64,000 bases of DNA, taken from NCBI RefSeq assembly GCF_000382285.1, contig NZ_KB907928.1:124001-188000 (forward strand), written 5' to 3'. Under the pieces are notes generated by a model. It was not told the origin of the DNA, did no database searches, and was given only the letters and a program-made list of their open reading frames with translations. The position numbers were made by a program, and so were the translations under genes. Below, in pieces: positions 26,501 through 33,826 of this stretch. Every line of letters begins with the position of its first letter. The first letter of the stretch is position 1. The DNA is from Solimonas variicoloris DSM 15731. GTDB lineage: Bacteria; Pseudomonadota; Gammaproteobacteria; Nevskiales; Nevskiaceae.

Positions 26501-27646
26501 GACGGCCCGGCGAGCACGGGCGAGCCGCTGACGTTCTCCGTCGAATTCCCGGAGCCGGAAACGGACGACGGCATCGGCCGTCCGGATACGGCCGAGTTCG
26601 AACTGGCGGTCAACTACGACCTCGGCGCCGGCGGCCGCAGCGACAATATGGAAGCGCCGCTGGCGTCGCTGCACGACTGGACCGTGGCCGATCTCGAAGG
26701 CACGCCGCTGCCCGGCTACGAGAACCTGCCGGGCTGGCAGATCACGGATGCGTACGATGGATTGCTGCACACCGGCAACATCTGGTACGCGCCCGATAAC
26801 GATGGCATCTCCGACCTGACGCTCACCTCGCCGACGCTCCAGGTGGGGGCGCAGCCGTTCACCCTGAGCTTCCAGCATCGCTTCCAGCTCGAAGTGGCGG
26901 GCCAGCTGCAGGATGGCACGATCGTCGGTTACGACGGCGCCGTCATCGAGATCAGTGTCGATGGTGGTCCATGGGAAGACGCGCTGACCTCGGAGGATGT
27001 CGGCGGCACCGTGACGACCGGTGCGGGATACAACGGCAAGGCTCTGGTCTTCAATGGCGCGAGCGATCCGGCCGATTGGCGCCCGGCCTTCGTCTACCGC
27101 AACGGCGCGTTCGTGTCGACGGCGATCGACTTCGGGACCAAGCTGGCAGGTCACGCAGTGCAGATCCGTTTCCGTGAGCGCTCGGACCAGTCGAGCGGCG
27201 ACGTCGGTTGGCTGGTGGACAACATCGCCTTCACGGGCATCAACAACTCGCCGTTCTCGGTGGTCAGCGACAACACTGGCGAGTGCGCCGCGAGCGTCGA
27301 TGCGGGCCCGGACCAGCACGTGCTGGCGCCGGCGTCGGTGACGCTGCATGGCAGTGGCTACACGCTCGGCGGCCTCACGTACCAGTGGACGCAGACTTCC
27401 GGACCTGCGGTCAGTCTGGACGACCCGACTTCGCCGACGCCCAGCTTCGGCGTCACGACGGCCGGTTACTACACGTTCAAGCTGACGGCGGAGACGCCGG
27501 ACGGCCGCGTGCTGACCGATACGACGGAAGTCACGTCCTCGAAGACGGTGTCCAGCGGCAAGTCGGGCGGTGGCGGCGCGATGGGATGGATGGTGCTGCT
27601 GCTGGCGCCGCTGGCGCTGCTGCGTCGTCGCCGCAAGCTGCACTAA
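23549..27646 (+). CDS. secreted M36 (fungalysin-type) metallopeptidase with PA, PKD and GlyGly-CTERM
   Basis: A 1365-residue secreted zinc protease. A signal peptide (ITAIAAAACALVATSGYA-like) is followed by a propeptide-like region to about residue 330. The M36 catalytic domain is split by a PA domain (about 530-640) lying just before the zinc motif HEWFH (666-670), with the third ligand Glu in GMGEGWSDF. Immunoglobulin-like and PKD-type domains (PKD about 1250-1325) precede a C-terminal tail of Gly-rich linker, hydrophobic helix and RRRR, which is a GlyGly-CTERM sorting signal normally processed by a rhombosortase. ATG 23549 has GGGAG six bases upstream; an earlier in-frame ATG at 23459 would bury the signal peptide. 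Confidence 0.9.
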   Translation: MKMTAIAAAACALVATSGYAATASKQTVLPQYDAFSDKLGTAATAKSMAGQAKLSRQAVAKAKKANVGPRGLQSHYDAKLGAHTFLWLANGKQVAEKASVSPLKRSVLAESVARSAVEANASVLGIGRSAIRNAKLADLQDDGKGLVIAKFQQRVSGRDVFNRHVAVLMDRQLTPKSVSGYFAQDKFQLEEAKSANFSRSAAEAISIAFRQMGGSVSPGALQVAGAAGDYSVYMIPSTDGYVMRSAPRVKEVFYPTQDRLVPAYYVELSGKQFDGGAIDQYGFVVAADSGEVLFRNNQVAYDAAFTYKVYADANGIQQPFDGPLGNDKQPVTAGPNGPFSRAAATQNSVTLVNGPIVPTTLVRPWLPTGASVTTGNNVNAYLDLNDYLLPSGAHGADGFDEGSSDVRGEASAANTFAYTYTPDADPTTPTQRQAAVANLFYMNNWLHDWWYHNGFDETAGNAQDDNFGIGGIGGDAIEAQGQDGTGTDNANMSTPADGGRPRMQMYLFTGPIAGHVTVNSPASIAGEKEFGVAAMGPANFDLTKDVAIYSDGTASPNLACNPATNAAALAGKIALVTRGTCNFTVKVKNAQDAGAAAVLIANNAAGVLSSFGGVDASITIPSMMVSNTDGAGISGAITGSETVNVRLQRNETPMRDGTMDNGIIAHEWFHYVSNRLIGDASGLYNQQGRGMGEGWSDFATLMLVVREEDRMVPGNDQWQGVYSTGTYVDDNQYFGIRRAPYSTDSTKNPLTFKHIEAGVHLPPGTYAPGTDLTGSVMYSDGSVGNAEVHNAGEIWANTLWELYAALLKDSRYTFAEAQDRMKSYVIAALKITPVAPTMLEARDALLAVASATDDQDFDLFAKAFAKHGMGYGAVAPDRYDDLNSGVVESFEPYGASFIFDSAAVDASYNSDAEGYCDTDNVLDVGETVELKLTIRSTGSEMMTTPITGKLVAPEGVTLPDGDEVTFTSLGLFDQTATASVLVKLDGPASTGEPLTFSVEFPEPETDDGIGRPDTAEFELAVNYDLGAGGRSDNMEAPLASLHDWTVADLEGTPLPGYENLPGWQITDAYDGLLHTGNIWYAPDNDGISDLTLTSPTLQVGAQPFTLSFQHRFQLEVAGQLQDGTIVGYDGAVIEISVDGGPWEDALTSEDVGGTVTTGAGYNGKALVFNGASDPADWRPAFVYRNGAFVSTAIDFGTKLAGHAVQIRFRERSDQSSGDVGWLVDNIAFTGINNSPFSVVSDNTGECAASVDAGPDQHVLAPASVTLHGSGYTLGGLTYQWTQTSGPAVSLDDPTSPTPSFGVTTAGYYTFKLTAETPDGRVLTDTTEVTSSKTVSSGKSGGGGAMGWMVLLLAPLALLRRRRKLH

Positions 27647-27675
27647 GTCTCGGCACGCTGTACGCGGTATGCTCG

Positions 27676-27710
27676 CACGCGGAGGACTTTCCTCCGCGTG
27701 CGATTTTTTT
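27676..27710 (+). terminator. strong rho-independent terminator after the M36 protease
   Basis: CACGCGGAGGA (27676-27686) pairs perfectly with TCCTCCGCGTG (27690-27700) around CTT, followed by CGA and seven T residues (27704-27710). The T-run ends on the base before the ATG of the next gene, and the left arm contains a GGAGGA sequence that looks like a Shine-Dalgarno element. Confidence 0.85.
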
Positions 27711-28346
27711 ATGAACGCCAGGTTTGCCGGCCTTGCCGTGGCACTCGCGCTGTCGCTGGCGAGCTGCGGCCATGTGCGCCACCAGGGTGCGGAAATGCGC
27801 AACGCCGAACGTCCTGCGGAGCTCTCCGCGAACAGTGATCCTGCGCTGCAACCGCTGCACGCCGGGCAGATGGTCCCCGCCATCCCGGGCAGCGAGCTGG
27901 CGCAGGCCGGCAACGGCGCCGAGGCCCTGGCGGCGGGGCCCTCGTTCAAGATCGGCATGCGGCGCGGTCCCTGCTACGGCCGCTGTCCCATCTATCGCGT
28001 TACCGTGGGCTCCGACGGACGTGTCGAGTTTGTCGGCGACCGCTTCGTTGCCGCGCCCGGCGTCCAGCAGAAGCAGGTCGACGTTGCCGGCGTCGCGGCG
28101 CTGGGCATGAAGGCGAGACAGCTATTCGCGACGGTGGGGGATGTCACCCCGGGCACGAAAGCGTGCGGCACATACACCACGGACATGCCGCAGATCAGTC
28201 TGGAGTTCGACGAGGGCGGCAGGATCCATACGATCGCCCACTACACCGGTTGCGCTAACGTCCCGGCAGCGCTGGCGGAGTTCGAACAGGCCTTTGCCGA
28301 TACGGTGGCCATCGACGAATGGGTCCGGGGTCCCGTCCTGCGCTGA
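27711..28346 (+). CDS. DUF6438-type lipoprotein
   Basis: A 211-residue predicted lipoprotein with lipobox LASC (Cys19). The mature domain carries RRGPCYGRCPIYRVTVGSDGRVEF and, further on, a TTDMPQISLEFDEGG stretch ending in HYTGC. These are hallmarks of the DUF6438 family, including its conserved Cys residues. Function is unknown. The start is fixed by the signal peptide at ATG 27711, which directly follows the U-tract of an intrinsic terminator and has no ordinary ribosome binding site. An in-frame ATG at 27669 would run through the hairpin and put 14 extra residues before the signal peptide. Expression may depend on terminator read-through. Confidence 0.75.
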   Translation: MNARFAGLAVALALSLASCGHVRHQGAEMRNAERPAELSANSDPALQPLHAGQMVPAIPGSELAQAGNGAEALAAGPSFKIGMRRGPCYGRCPIYRVTVGSDGRVEFVGDRFVAAPGVQQKQVDVAGVAALGMKARQLFATVGDVTPGTKACGTYTTDMPQISLEFDEGGRIHTIAHYTGCANVPAALAEFEQAFADTVAIDEWVRGPVLR

Positions 28347-28374
28347 AACCGGATGCGTTGCACGCCGGCGCGCA

Positions 28375-28464
28375 GCGAACGGACGCGTGCTCGGGCGCCG
28401 GCTCAGGCCAGATGTTCCTTGACCAGATATTCCCCGGACTGCATCTCGGTGAGGCGCGACAGCG
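28375..28464. repeat. 90-bp direct repeat, copy A (duplicate of zapE 3' end)
   Basis: A 90-bp segment matching 28512-28601 at an offset of 137 bp, with only two differences (28422 A versus 28559 G; 28434 C versus 28571 T). It contains a second copy of the last 20 codons of zapE, including its stop, plus 28 bp of downstream sequence. Both differences change the encoded residue relative to copy B (Glu to Gly and Ala to Val). It lies between convergent genes. Confidence 0.95.
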
Positions 28465-28511
28465 CGCGGCGGCGACACGGTGTCTGCGCAGCAGCGGGTG
28501 CGGGAGCCGCC

Positions 28512-28601
28512 GCGAACGGACGCGTGCTCGGGCGCCGGCTCAGGCCAGATGTTCCTTGGCCAGATATTCCTCGGACTGCATCTCGGTGAGGCGCGACAGC
28601 G
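28512..28601. repeat. 90-bp direct repeat, copy B (in situ zapE 3' end)
   Basis: The copy that forms the real 3' end of zapE (stop at 28540-28542) plus 28 bp beyond it. It is separated from copy A by 47 bp that are not repeated elsewhere nearby. Confidence 0.95.
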
Positions 28602-29628
28602 TCCGCTGAAACTCGAAGCGCGATTTCTCGCCGCGATAGAGTTCGTCGAGCGCGACGTCGGCGGCGAGCAGCAGCTTGACGCCGCGGTCGTAGAACTCGT
28701 CGACGAGGTTGATGAAGCGGCGCGCCGCGTCTTCGCGGAACGCGTTCATCTGCGGCACGCGCGAGATCAGCACGGTGTGATGCGTGCGGCCGATCTCGAT
28801 GTAATCGGCGGCGCCGCGCGGGCCTTCGCAGAGCTCGTCGAAGTCGAACCAGATGACGCCGTCGAGCTCGCGGCGGGCGTGGATCACGCGATCGTTGATG
28901 CGCAGGTCCGGATCGGCGCGGCCTTCGCCGTGGGCGATGGCGGTGAACCACTTCTGCAGCGCCTGTTCGCAGGCCTCGTCGCAGGGCCAGCGGTAGATGT
29001 CGGCGTGGGTCAGCGTACGCAGACGGTAATCGACGCCGCCGTCGACGTTGAGGGCGTCGACGTGGCGCTTGAGGATGCCGATGAACGGCAGGAAGTTGGC
29101 GCGCTGCAGGCCGTTCTCGTAGAGCCGTTCCGGCGGGATGTTGCTGGTCGTGACCAGCGTCACGCCGAGCGCGAACAGGTTCTCGAACAGGCGTCCGAGG
29201 ATCATCGCGTCGGCGATGTCGGAGACGAAGAATTCGTCGAAGCACAGCACGCGGACTTCGCTCGCGTATTCCTCGGCGACTAGCTTGAGCGGATCGCGCT
29301 CGTCGGGATAACGCTTGCGGCGTTGGTGCACGTCGAGCATGAAGCGGTGGAAGTGCGTGCGCAGCTTGCTCGCGAACGGCAGCGCGTCGCAGAACGTATC
29401 CATCAGATACGTCTTGCCGCGGCCGACGCCGCCCCACATGTAGAGGCCCTTGACCGGTGTCCACGACTGCCGGCGGAACCAGCGGCGCGGTGGCGTGTCG
29501 ACCAGGCGTTCGTAGACGTTCTGCAGAGCGTCGATCGCGCGCGACTGGGCCTCGTCGTGCGCGAAGTCTTCGCGCTGGAGGTCATGCTCGTAGCGTGCAC
29601 GGGGGGACAGCGGGCGTTGATGCGTCAT
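28540..29628 (-). CDS. zapE: cell division protein ZapE (AFG1-like ATPase)
   Basis: A 362-residue P-loop ATPase. Walker A is GGVGRGKT (66-73) and Walker B is LCFDEFFVSD; both lie in the AFG1/ZapE fold. E. coli ZapE associates with the Z ring and is needed for division under stress or low oxygen. The gene starts 8 bp after the stop of the aldonolactone oxidase gene on the same strand, so the two are probably co-transcribed. Its last 20 codons are duplicated immediately downstream (see repeats), but the gene itself is intact and of normal length. Confidence 0.92.
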   Translation of the reverse strand: MTHQRPLSPRARYEHDLQREDFAHDEAQSRAIDALQNVYERLVDTPPRRWFRRQSWTPVKGLYMWGGVGRGKTYLMDTFCDALPFASKLRTHFHRFMLDVHQRRKRYPDERDPLKLVAEEYASEVRVLCFDEFFVSDIADAMILGRLFENLFALGVTLVTTSNIPPERLYENGLQRANFLPFIGILKRHVDALNVDGGVDYRLRTLTHADIYRWPCDEACEQALQKWFTAIAHGEGRADPDLRINDRVIHARRELDGVIWFDFDELCEGPRGAADYIEIGRTHHTVLISRVPQMNAFREDAARRFINLVDEFYDRGVKLLLAADVALDELYRGEKSRFEFQRTLSRLTEMQSEEYLAKEHLA

Positions 29629-29636
29629 ATTCGGGT

Positions 29637-30956
29637 TCAGCGCAGGCTCGCGCCGAACAGCCGGGCGAGGTGCGGGTTGAGAAAGAGGCCGCGCGGATCC
29701 AGCTCGGCGCGCAGCCGGCAGAAGTCGTCGAAGCGTGGGTACAGCGTGCGCAGCTCGACAACGGTCTTGTCGTGCGCCGACGCCCAGTGCGGGCGGCCGT
29801 CGACGCGGTCGAACAGCTCGGTGGCGGCTGCGTAGTAGTCGCTGTGCGGGCGGTCGCGGTAGGCGGGCAGGGTGATGCAGACGCTGTCGCGCTCGTACTG
29901 CGGCGACAGCCAGGCGTCGTCGCGGCGCACGAAGCGGATCTCGACCGGCACGTGCACGCGGAAGTCGAGCGCGCGAACCACGCGTTCGAGCTGGCGCAGC
30001 GTCTCGCCGGCGTGCTCGATCGGGATCGCGTACTCCAGCTGCTGCACGCGCGTGCGGCGCGGCAGGCGATAGGCGTGCTCGGCGCCGAGCACGATGTTCT
30101 CGGCGGGAATGCGTGCGGCGAGCAGCTTGCCGGCGTACTCGGCGGCCTGCGGCGAGCGGCGCGCCAGCGTGCGCATGCTGCGCATCACCACCTGGTCGTA
30201 GAACAGGCCGCGCAGGGCCTGCCGGCCGAGCGGACGGTCGGGGAACTCGCGCGTTTCGTCACCGAAGCGCTGGCGCACGATATTGGCGTACGGGAACCAG
30301 TGCAGCTCGAGGTTGCGATGGTCGCGGCGCAGCTCGGTCAGACGTGTGACGGTTTCGCCGAAGCTGGCGCGCCGCGAGCTCATGCGCAGCCGGTAGTGGT
30401 CGACGCACTGCAGCTCGACGTGGGTGACGACGCCGAGGGCGCCGAGCGACACGCGCGCGGCGTCGAACAGCGCCGGTTCGCGCTCGCGCGAGCAGACGCG
30501 CACCGAGCCGTCGGCGAGCACCAGGCGCAGGCCGGTGACGAAGCTCGACAGGTTGCCGCAGGCCATGCCGCTGCCGTGCGCGGCGGTGGCGATCGCGCCG
30601 CCGATCGTCGGCCAGTCGATCGACGGGCCGTTCTCGAGCGCGAGATCGCGCTCGGCCAGCATTTCGTAGAGGCGGCCGAGGCGCGTGCCGGCGCGGACCC
30701 AGACGCGATTGCGCTGCACGTCGGCCGCTTCGATACCGGTGAAGCGGCGCAGCGACATGTGGTTGTCGTCGGTCCAGCACAGCGGCGCGAACGAAGCGCC
30801 GCCGCCGATCACGCGCAGGCGCTCGCCCTCTTCGGCGGCGCGCAGCACCTCGGACTGGATCTCTTCGAGCGTGACCGGCTCGGAGCACCAGTTCGGTTCG
30901 CAGCGGACGGAGCCGGACCAGTTGCTCCAGCCCCGCGGTCGGGACAAGCGCTTCAT
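29637..30956 (-). CDS. FAD-linked aldonolactone oxidase (D-arabinono-1,4-lactone oxidase family)
   Basis: A 439-residue flavoenzyme of the vanillyl-alcohol-oxidase superfamily. The N-terminal PCMH FAD-binding domain shows RVIGGGASFAPLC and PTIGGAIATAAHGSG. The C-terminal ALO domain ends with LDPRGLFLNPHLARLFG. The family oxidises sugar lactones such as L-gulono-, L-galactono- or D-arabinono-lactone. The HWGK motif expected near the C-terminus reads PHWASAH here, so the usual lysine is absent and activity or substrate may differ. It lies 62 bp downstream of the acyltransferase and 8 bp upstream of zapE. Confidence 0.82.
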   Translation of the reverse strand: MKRLSRPRGWSNWSGSVRCEPNWCSEPVTLEEIQSEVLRAAEEGERLRVIGGGASFAPLCWTDDNHMSLRRFTGIEAADVQRNRVWVRAGTRLGRLYEMLAERDLALENGPSIDWPTIGGAIATAAHGSGMACGNLSSFVTGLRLVLADGSVRVCSREREPALFDAARVSLGALGVVTHVELQCVDHYRLRMSSRRASFGETVTRLTELRRDHRNLELHWFPYANIVRQRFGDETREFPDRPLGRQALRGLFYDQVVMRSMRTLARRSPQAAEYAGKLLAARIPAENIVLGAEHAYRLPRRTRVQQLEYAIPIEHAGETLRQLERVVRALDFRVHVPVEIRFVRRDDAWLSPQYERDSVCITLPAYRDRPHSDYYAAATELFDRVDGRPHWASAHDKTVVELRTLYPRFDDFCRLRAELDPRGLFLNPHLARLFGASLR

Positions 30957-31018
30957 GAGGGGTCAGCAGCGGTCAGGGCGGCGAGGATAGCGAATCCGCG
31001 GGTCGAATACATGACCGT

Positions 31019-31783
31019 TCAGAGCTCCGAATCGCCGCTGGCGCCGGCGTCGGCCGGCGCGCGATCGTGCTCGCCGCACAGGCGCAGCACCTCGCGTCGC
31101 GCCGCGTCGCGCAGGCGCAGGGCGGCGTCACGGTCGCTGCCGTCCGGCACGAGCGGCACGCCGATCTCGATATCGAGCGCGCTCCAGCGCGGCAGGCGCC
31201 GTCCGCCGCCGTACAGGCGCCGTGAGCCGCGGATCGCCGCCGGTACGACCGCGACGCCGCAGCGCGCCGCCATCAGGAAGGCGCCGGCCTTGAACGGCAG
31301 CAGGCCCGGTTCGGGCTTGAACGTGCCTTCGGCGAAGATCGCCAGCGCCTCGCCCTGGTGCAGGCGCCGCATCAGCGCTCGCGTCGTGCGTGCGCCGGCG
31401 CGGGCTTCGGCACGGTTGACGAAGACGACGCCCATCGCGCGCAGGCAGCGGCCGATCAGCGGCCAGCGTTCGGCGCCGTCCTGCACGACGAAGCTGTAGT
31501 GCGGCGGCAGCGCCGCGGTCAGCACGATGCCGTCGAGGTAGCTGGCGTGGTTGCAGACGACGATGCCGGCGGCGGCCGGCAGGCGCTCGACGCCGCGCAC
31601 GCGGACCGGCACGCCGATGCAGGCCATCATCAGGCGCACGCCGAGACGCCCGGTCTGGCGGCGAACCGCGAGCGTCGGGCCGAGGATGACGGCGACGCAG
31701 ACCGGCGGGATCAGCAGAGCGAGCACGAGCGCCGCGAACGGCGCGTAGATCAGATCGAATAGGCGGCGCATAAACCCGCCCAT
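31019..31783 (-). CDS. 1-acylglycerol-3-phosphate acyltransferase-like (PlsC family)
   Basis: A 254-residue membrane-associated acyltransferase. A hydrophobic N-terminal helix (about 13-36) is followed by the HX4D catalytic motif NHASYLD (H79, D84) and the substrate-binding motif FAEGTF (150-155). Both are diagnostic for the PlsC/LPLAT family, which acylates lysophosphatidic acid or related lysolipids. Whether this is the main PlsC or an accessory lysophospholipid acyltransferase cannot be told. An alternative ATG at 31771 removes four residues. It begins 24 bp after the AraC-family gene on the same strand. Confidence 0.85.
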   Translation of the reverse strand: MGGFMRRLFDLIYAPFAALVLALLIPPVCVAVILGPTLAVRRQTGRLGVRLMMACIGVPVRVRGVERLPAAAGIVVCNHASYLDGIVLTAALPPHYSFVVQDGAERWPLIGRCLRAMGVVFVNRAEARAGARTTRALMRRLHQGEALAIFAEGTFKPEPGLLPFKAGAFLMAARCGVAVVPAAIRGSRRLYGGGRRLPRWSALDIEIGVPLVPDGSDRDAALRLRDAARREVLRLCGEHDRAPADAGASGDSEL

Positions 31784-31807
31784 TGTCGCCGATCGGTGCC
31801 GGCGTCG

Positions 31808-32707
31808 TCAGCGCAGCGGCAGGAACACGTCGGTGCAGGCGGCGTCGGCCGCGACATCGGGGAACGCCGCCAGACGCTGCAGGAACGGCGGATGGTCGCG
31901 CAGCGCTTCGCCACTGTCCGGCAACCAGTCTGCGTACAAGCAGCGCAGGGTGTCGCCGAGACCGTCGTCGTCGCCGCGGTGGCGCAGCACCGCGCAGCGG
32001 CCGGCCGGAATCCAGGCCGCGACGAGGCCGTCGTCGGCGGTGGTGATCTCCCGCGTCGTCGCCACCGCGAGGCCGAGGCGGAATTCGTCTGCCGGAACGG
32101 CAGCGGGATCGTCGTAGAGCAGGTTGTAGGTCGCGGCAGCCGACGGCGGCAGGTGCCGCGCCCGCCGCCAGGCGATGAAGCGGCGGATCGACTCGCCGAG
32201 GCGCTGTGGATCGCCGCGGTGCACGAGCAGGGCGATGCGCGTGGCCGGAAAATCGACGATGCGTACGGCGGACGGGACGGGCGGGTTCGGCATGTGCGTG
32301 CTCCGGATGTGGCGCAGCGCGTCCTCGCGTGCCTGCCACGTGGGCCAGTCCGGCTGGCGGCGGAATGCGCTCGGCGTCTGTCCGGTGGCGGCTTTGAAGG
32401 CGCGGGCGAAGGCTTCCGGCGAACCGTAGCCGCAGGCCAGCGCGATCTGCGCGACGCTCTGCCGCGGCCGGTAGGCCAGCCGCCAGGCCGCGCTGCGCAG
32501 CCGGGCCTGCGCCAGATAGTCGCGTGCCGTGCAACCGGCCAGGGCCGCGAACTGCCGATGGAAGTGGAACCGCGAGAACGCGGCGACGCCGGCGAGCGTC
32601 GCGGTATCGAGCGGTTCGTCAAGGCGGGTCTCGATGTACTCGAGCACCCGGCGCAGGCGCTGCTCGCGGCGGGTGGCGGCTGTGGCGGCGGATTCGACGG
32701 CAGACAT
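31808..32707 (-). CDS. AraC-family regulator with GyrI-like effector domain
   Basis: A 299-residue transcription regulator in the Rob/SoxS-like layout: a double helix-turn-helix AraC DNA-binding domain at the N-terminus (about 15-115, with HFHRQFAALAG and IALACGYGSPEAFARAFKAATG) and a C-terminal GyrI-like small-molecule binding domain (about 137-299). Family members bind amphipathic compounds and control efflux or stress genes, but its ligand and targets are unknown. It is divergent from xerD across about 100 bp and lies upstream of the acyltransferase gene, which may be in the same transcript. Confidence 0.85.
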   Translation of the reverse strand: MSAVESAATAATRREQRLRRVLEYIETRLDEPLDTATLAGVAAFSRFHFHRQFAALAGCTARDYLAQARLRSAAWRLAYRPRQSVAQIALACGYGSPEAFARAFKAATGQTPSAFRRQPDWPTWQAREDALRHIRSTHMPNPPVPSAVRIVDFPATRIALLVHRGDPQRLGESIRRFIAWRRARHLPPSAAATYNLLYDDPAAVPADEFRLGLAVATTREITTADDGLVAAWIPAGRCAVLRHRGDDDGLGDTLRCLYADWLPDSGEALRDHPPFLQRLAAFPDVAADAACTDVFLPLR

Positions 32708-32809
32708 GGCGGCACTGTACGGCGCGGCCGGCGCGCCGGCCTGACCCGGATTGCGCACCTGCGTCCGCGGCGCTTGCCCGCGCCGGCGCGGCGAGGCTTC
32801 AATACGCGG

Positions 32810-33739
32810 ATGCCGCGCGCCGCCCCGACTTCGCTTCCTCCGCTCGCCGCCGCGCCGTCCGAGGAGGACCGCGCGGCGATCGAGCGCTTTCTCGACCGCC
32901 TCTGGCTCGAGCGCGGCCTGTCGCCGAACACGCAGGCCAGCTACCGTTCCGACCTCGCGCTGCTGGCGCGCTGGCTGGCGCCGCGCGGCACGCCGCTTGT
33001 CACCGCCGGCGAGGCCGATCTGCGCGAGTACCTGGCGGCGGTGCGGCGCAGTCCGCGCAGCCAGGCGCGCTTGCTGTCGGCGCTGCGCCAGTTCTTCCGC
33101 TATCTCAATGCCGACCGCCAGCGCGACGACGACCCGAGCGCGCGCATCGAGTCGCCGAAGCTCGGCCTGCGCCTGCCGAAGACGCTGAGCGAGGACGACG
33201 TGCAGCGCCTGCTCGACGCGCCGGACGTCGACACCGATCTGGGCCTGCGCGACCGCGCGATGCTGGAGCTGATGTATGCCAGCGGCCTGCGCGTCAGCGA
33301 GCTGGTGACGCTGAAGCTGACCGGCGCCGACCTGCGTCAGGGCGTCGTGCAGATCGTCGGCAAGGGCGGCAAGGAACGCCTGGTGCCGATGGGCGAGGAG
33401 GCGGTCCACTGGGTGCAGCGTTACGTGCGCGAGGCGCGCGGCGAGCATGCGCCGGCCGGCGTCGACTGGATGTTCGTCAGCACCCACGGCGCGGCGATGA
33501 CGCGGCAGAACTTCTGGATGCGCATCAAGGCCCACGCCCGCCAGGCCGGCATCCGCAGCGCGCTGTCGCCGCACACGCTGCGCCACGCCTTCGCCACGCA
33601 TCTGCTCGAACATGGGGCGGACCTGCGCGCGGTGCAGGCGCTGCTCGGCCATGCCGATCTGTCGACCACGCAGATCTACACGCACGTCGCCAAGGCGCGG
33701 CTGCGCGAGCTGCACGCTCGCCACCATCCGCGCGCCTGA
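32810..33739 (+). CDS. xerD: site-specific tyrosine recombinase XerD
   Basis: A 309-residue tyrosine recombinase. The N-terminal SAM-like core-binding domain (about 20-105) precedes a catalytic domain with the full set of active-site residues: R161 (ASGLRVSEL), K185 (GKGGKER), H255 and R258 (HTLRHAFATHLLEHG), H281 (LLGHADLSTTQIYTH) and nucleophile Y290. XerD with XerC resolves chromosome dimers at dif. The xerD-dsbC adjacency conserved in gammaproteobacteria supports XerD over a mobile-element integrase. The start at ATG 32810 gives the usual length. Confidence 0.93.
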   Translation: MPRAAPTSLPPLAAAPSEEDRAAIERFLDRLWLERGLSPNTQASYRSDLALLARWLAPRGTPLVTAGEADLREYLAAVRRSPRSQARLLSALRQFFRYLNADRQRDDDPSARIESPKLGLRLPKTLSEDDVQRLLDAPDVDTDLGLRDRAMLELMYASGLRVSELVTLKLTGADLRQGVVQIVGKGGKERLVPMGEEAVHWVQRYVREARGEHAPAGVDWMFVSTHGAAMTRQNFWMRIKAHARQAGIRSALSPHTLRHAFATHLLEHGADLRAVQALLGHADLSTTQIYTHVAKARLRELHARHHPRA

Positions 33740-33826
33740 GCGGCGGCGATCGGCGGCGCTGCGCTGAACCAGTGGCGGACGGTGCTGTCATAATGGCCGT
33801 CCTCATCCGCCCGCCGTGAAACCTCC

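Noticed and set aside
23933-27958. Minus-strand open frame of over 1300 codons across the M36 protease
   Set aside because: It has no coherent domain and covers a protease with an intact zinc motif and signal sequence; it is a shadow.
28375-28601. The zapE repeat as a CRISPR unit or att site pair
   Set aside because: There are only two copies with a 47-bp spacer and no adjacent integrase or cas genes. The XerD at 32810 has housekeeping context and need not act here.
32810-33739. Tyrosine recombinase as a mobile-element integrase
   Set aside because: Its neighbour is dsbC, as in many gammaproteobacteria, and no element genes or flanking repeats are present, so housekeeping XerD is the better call.
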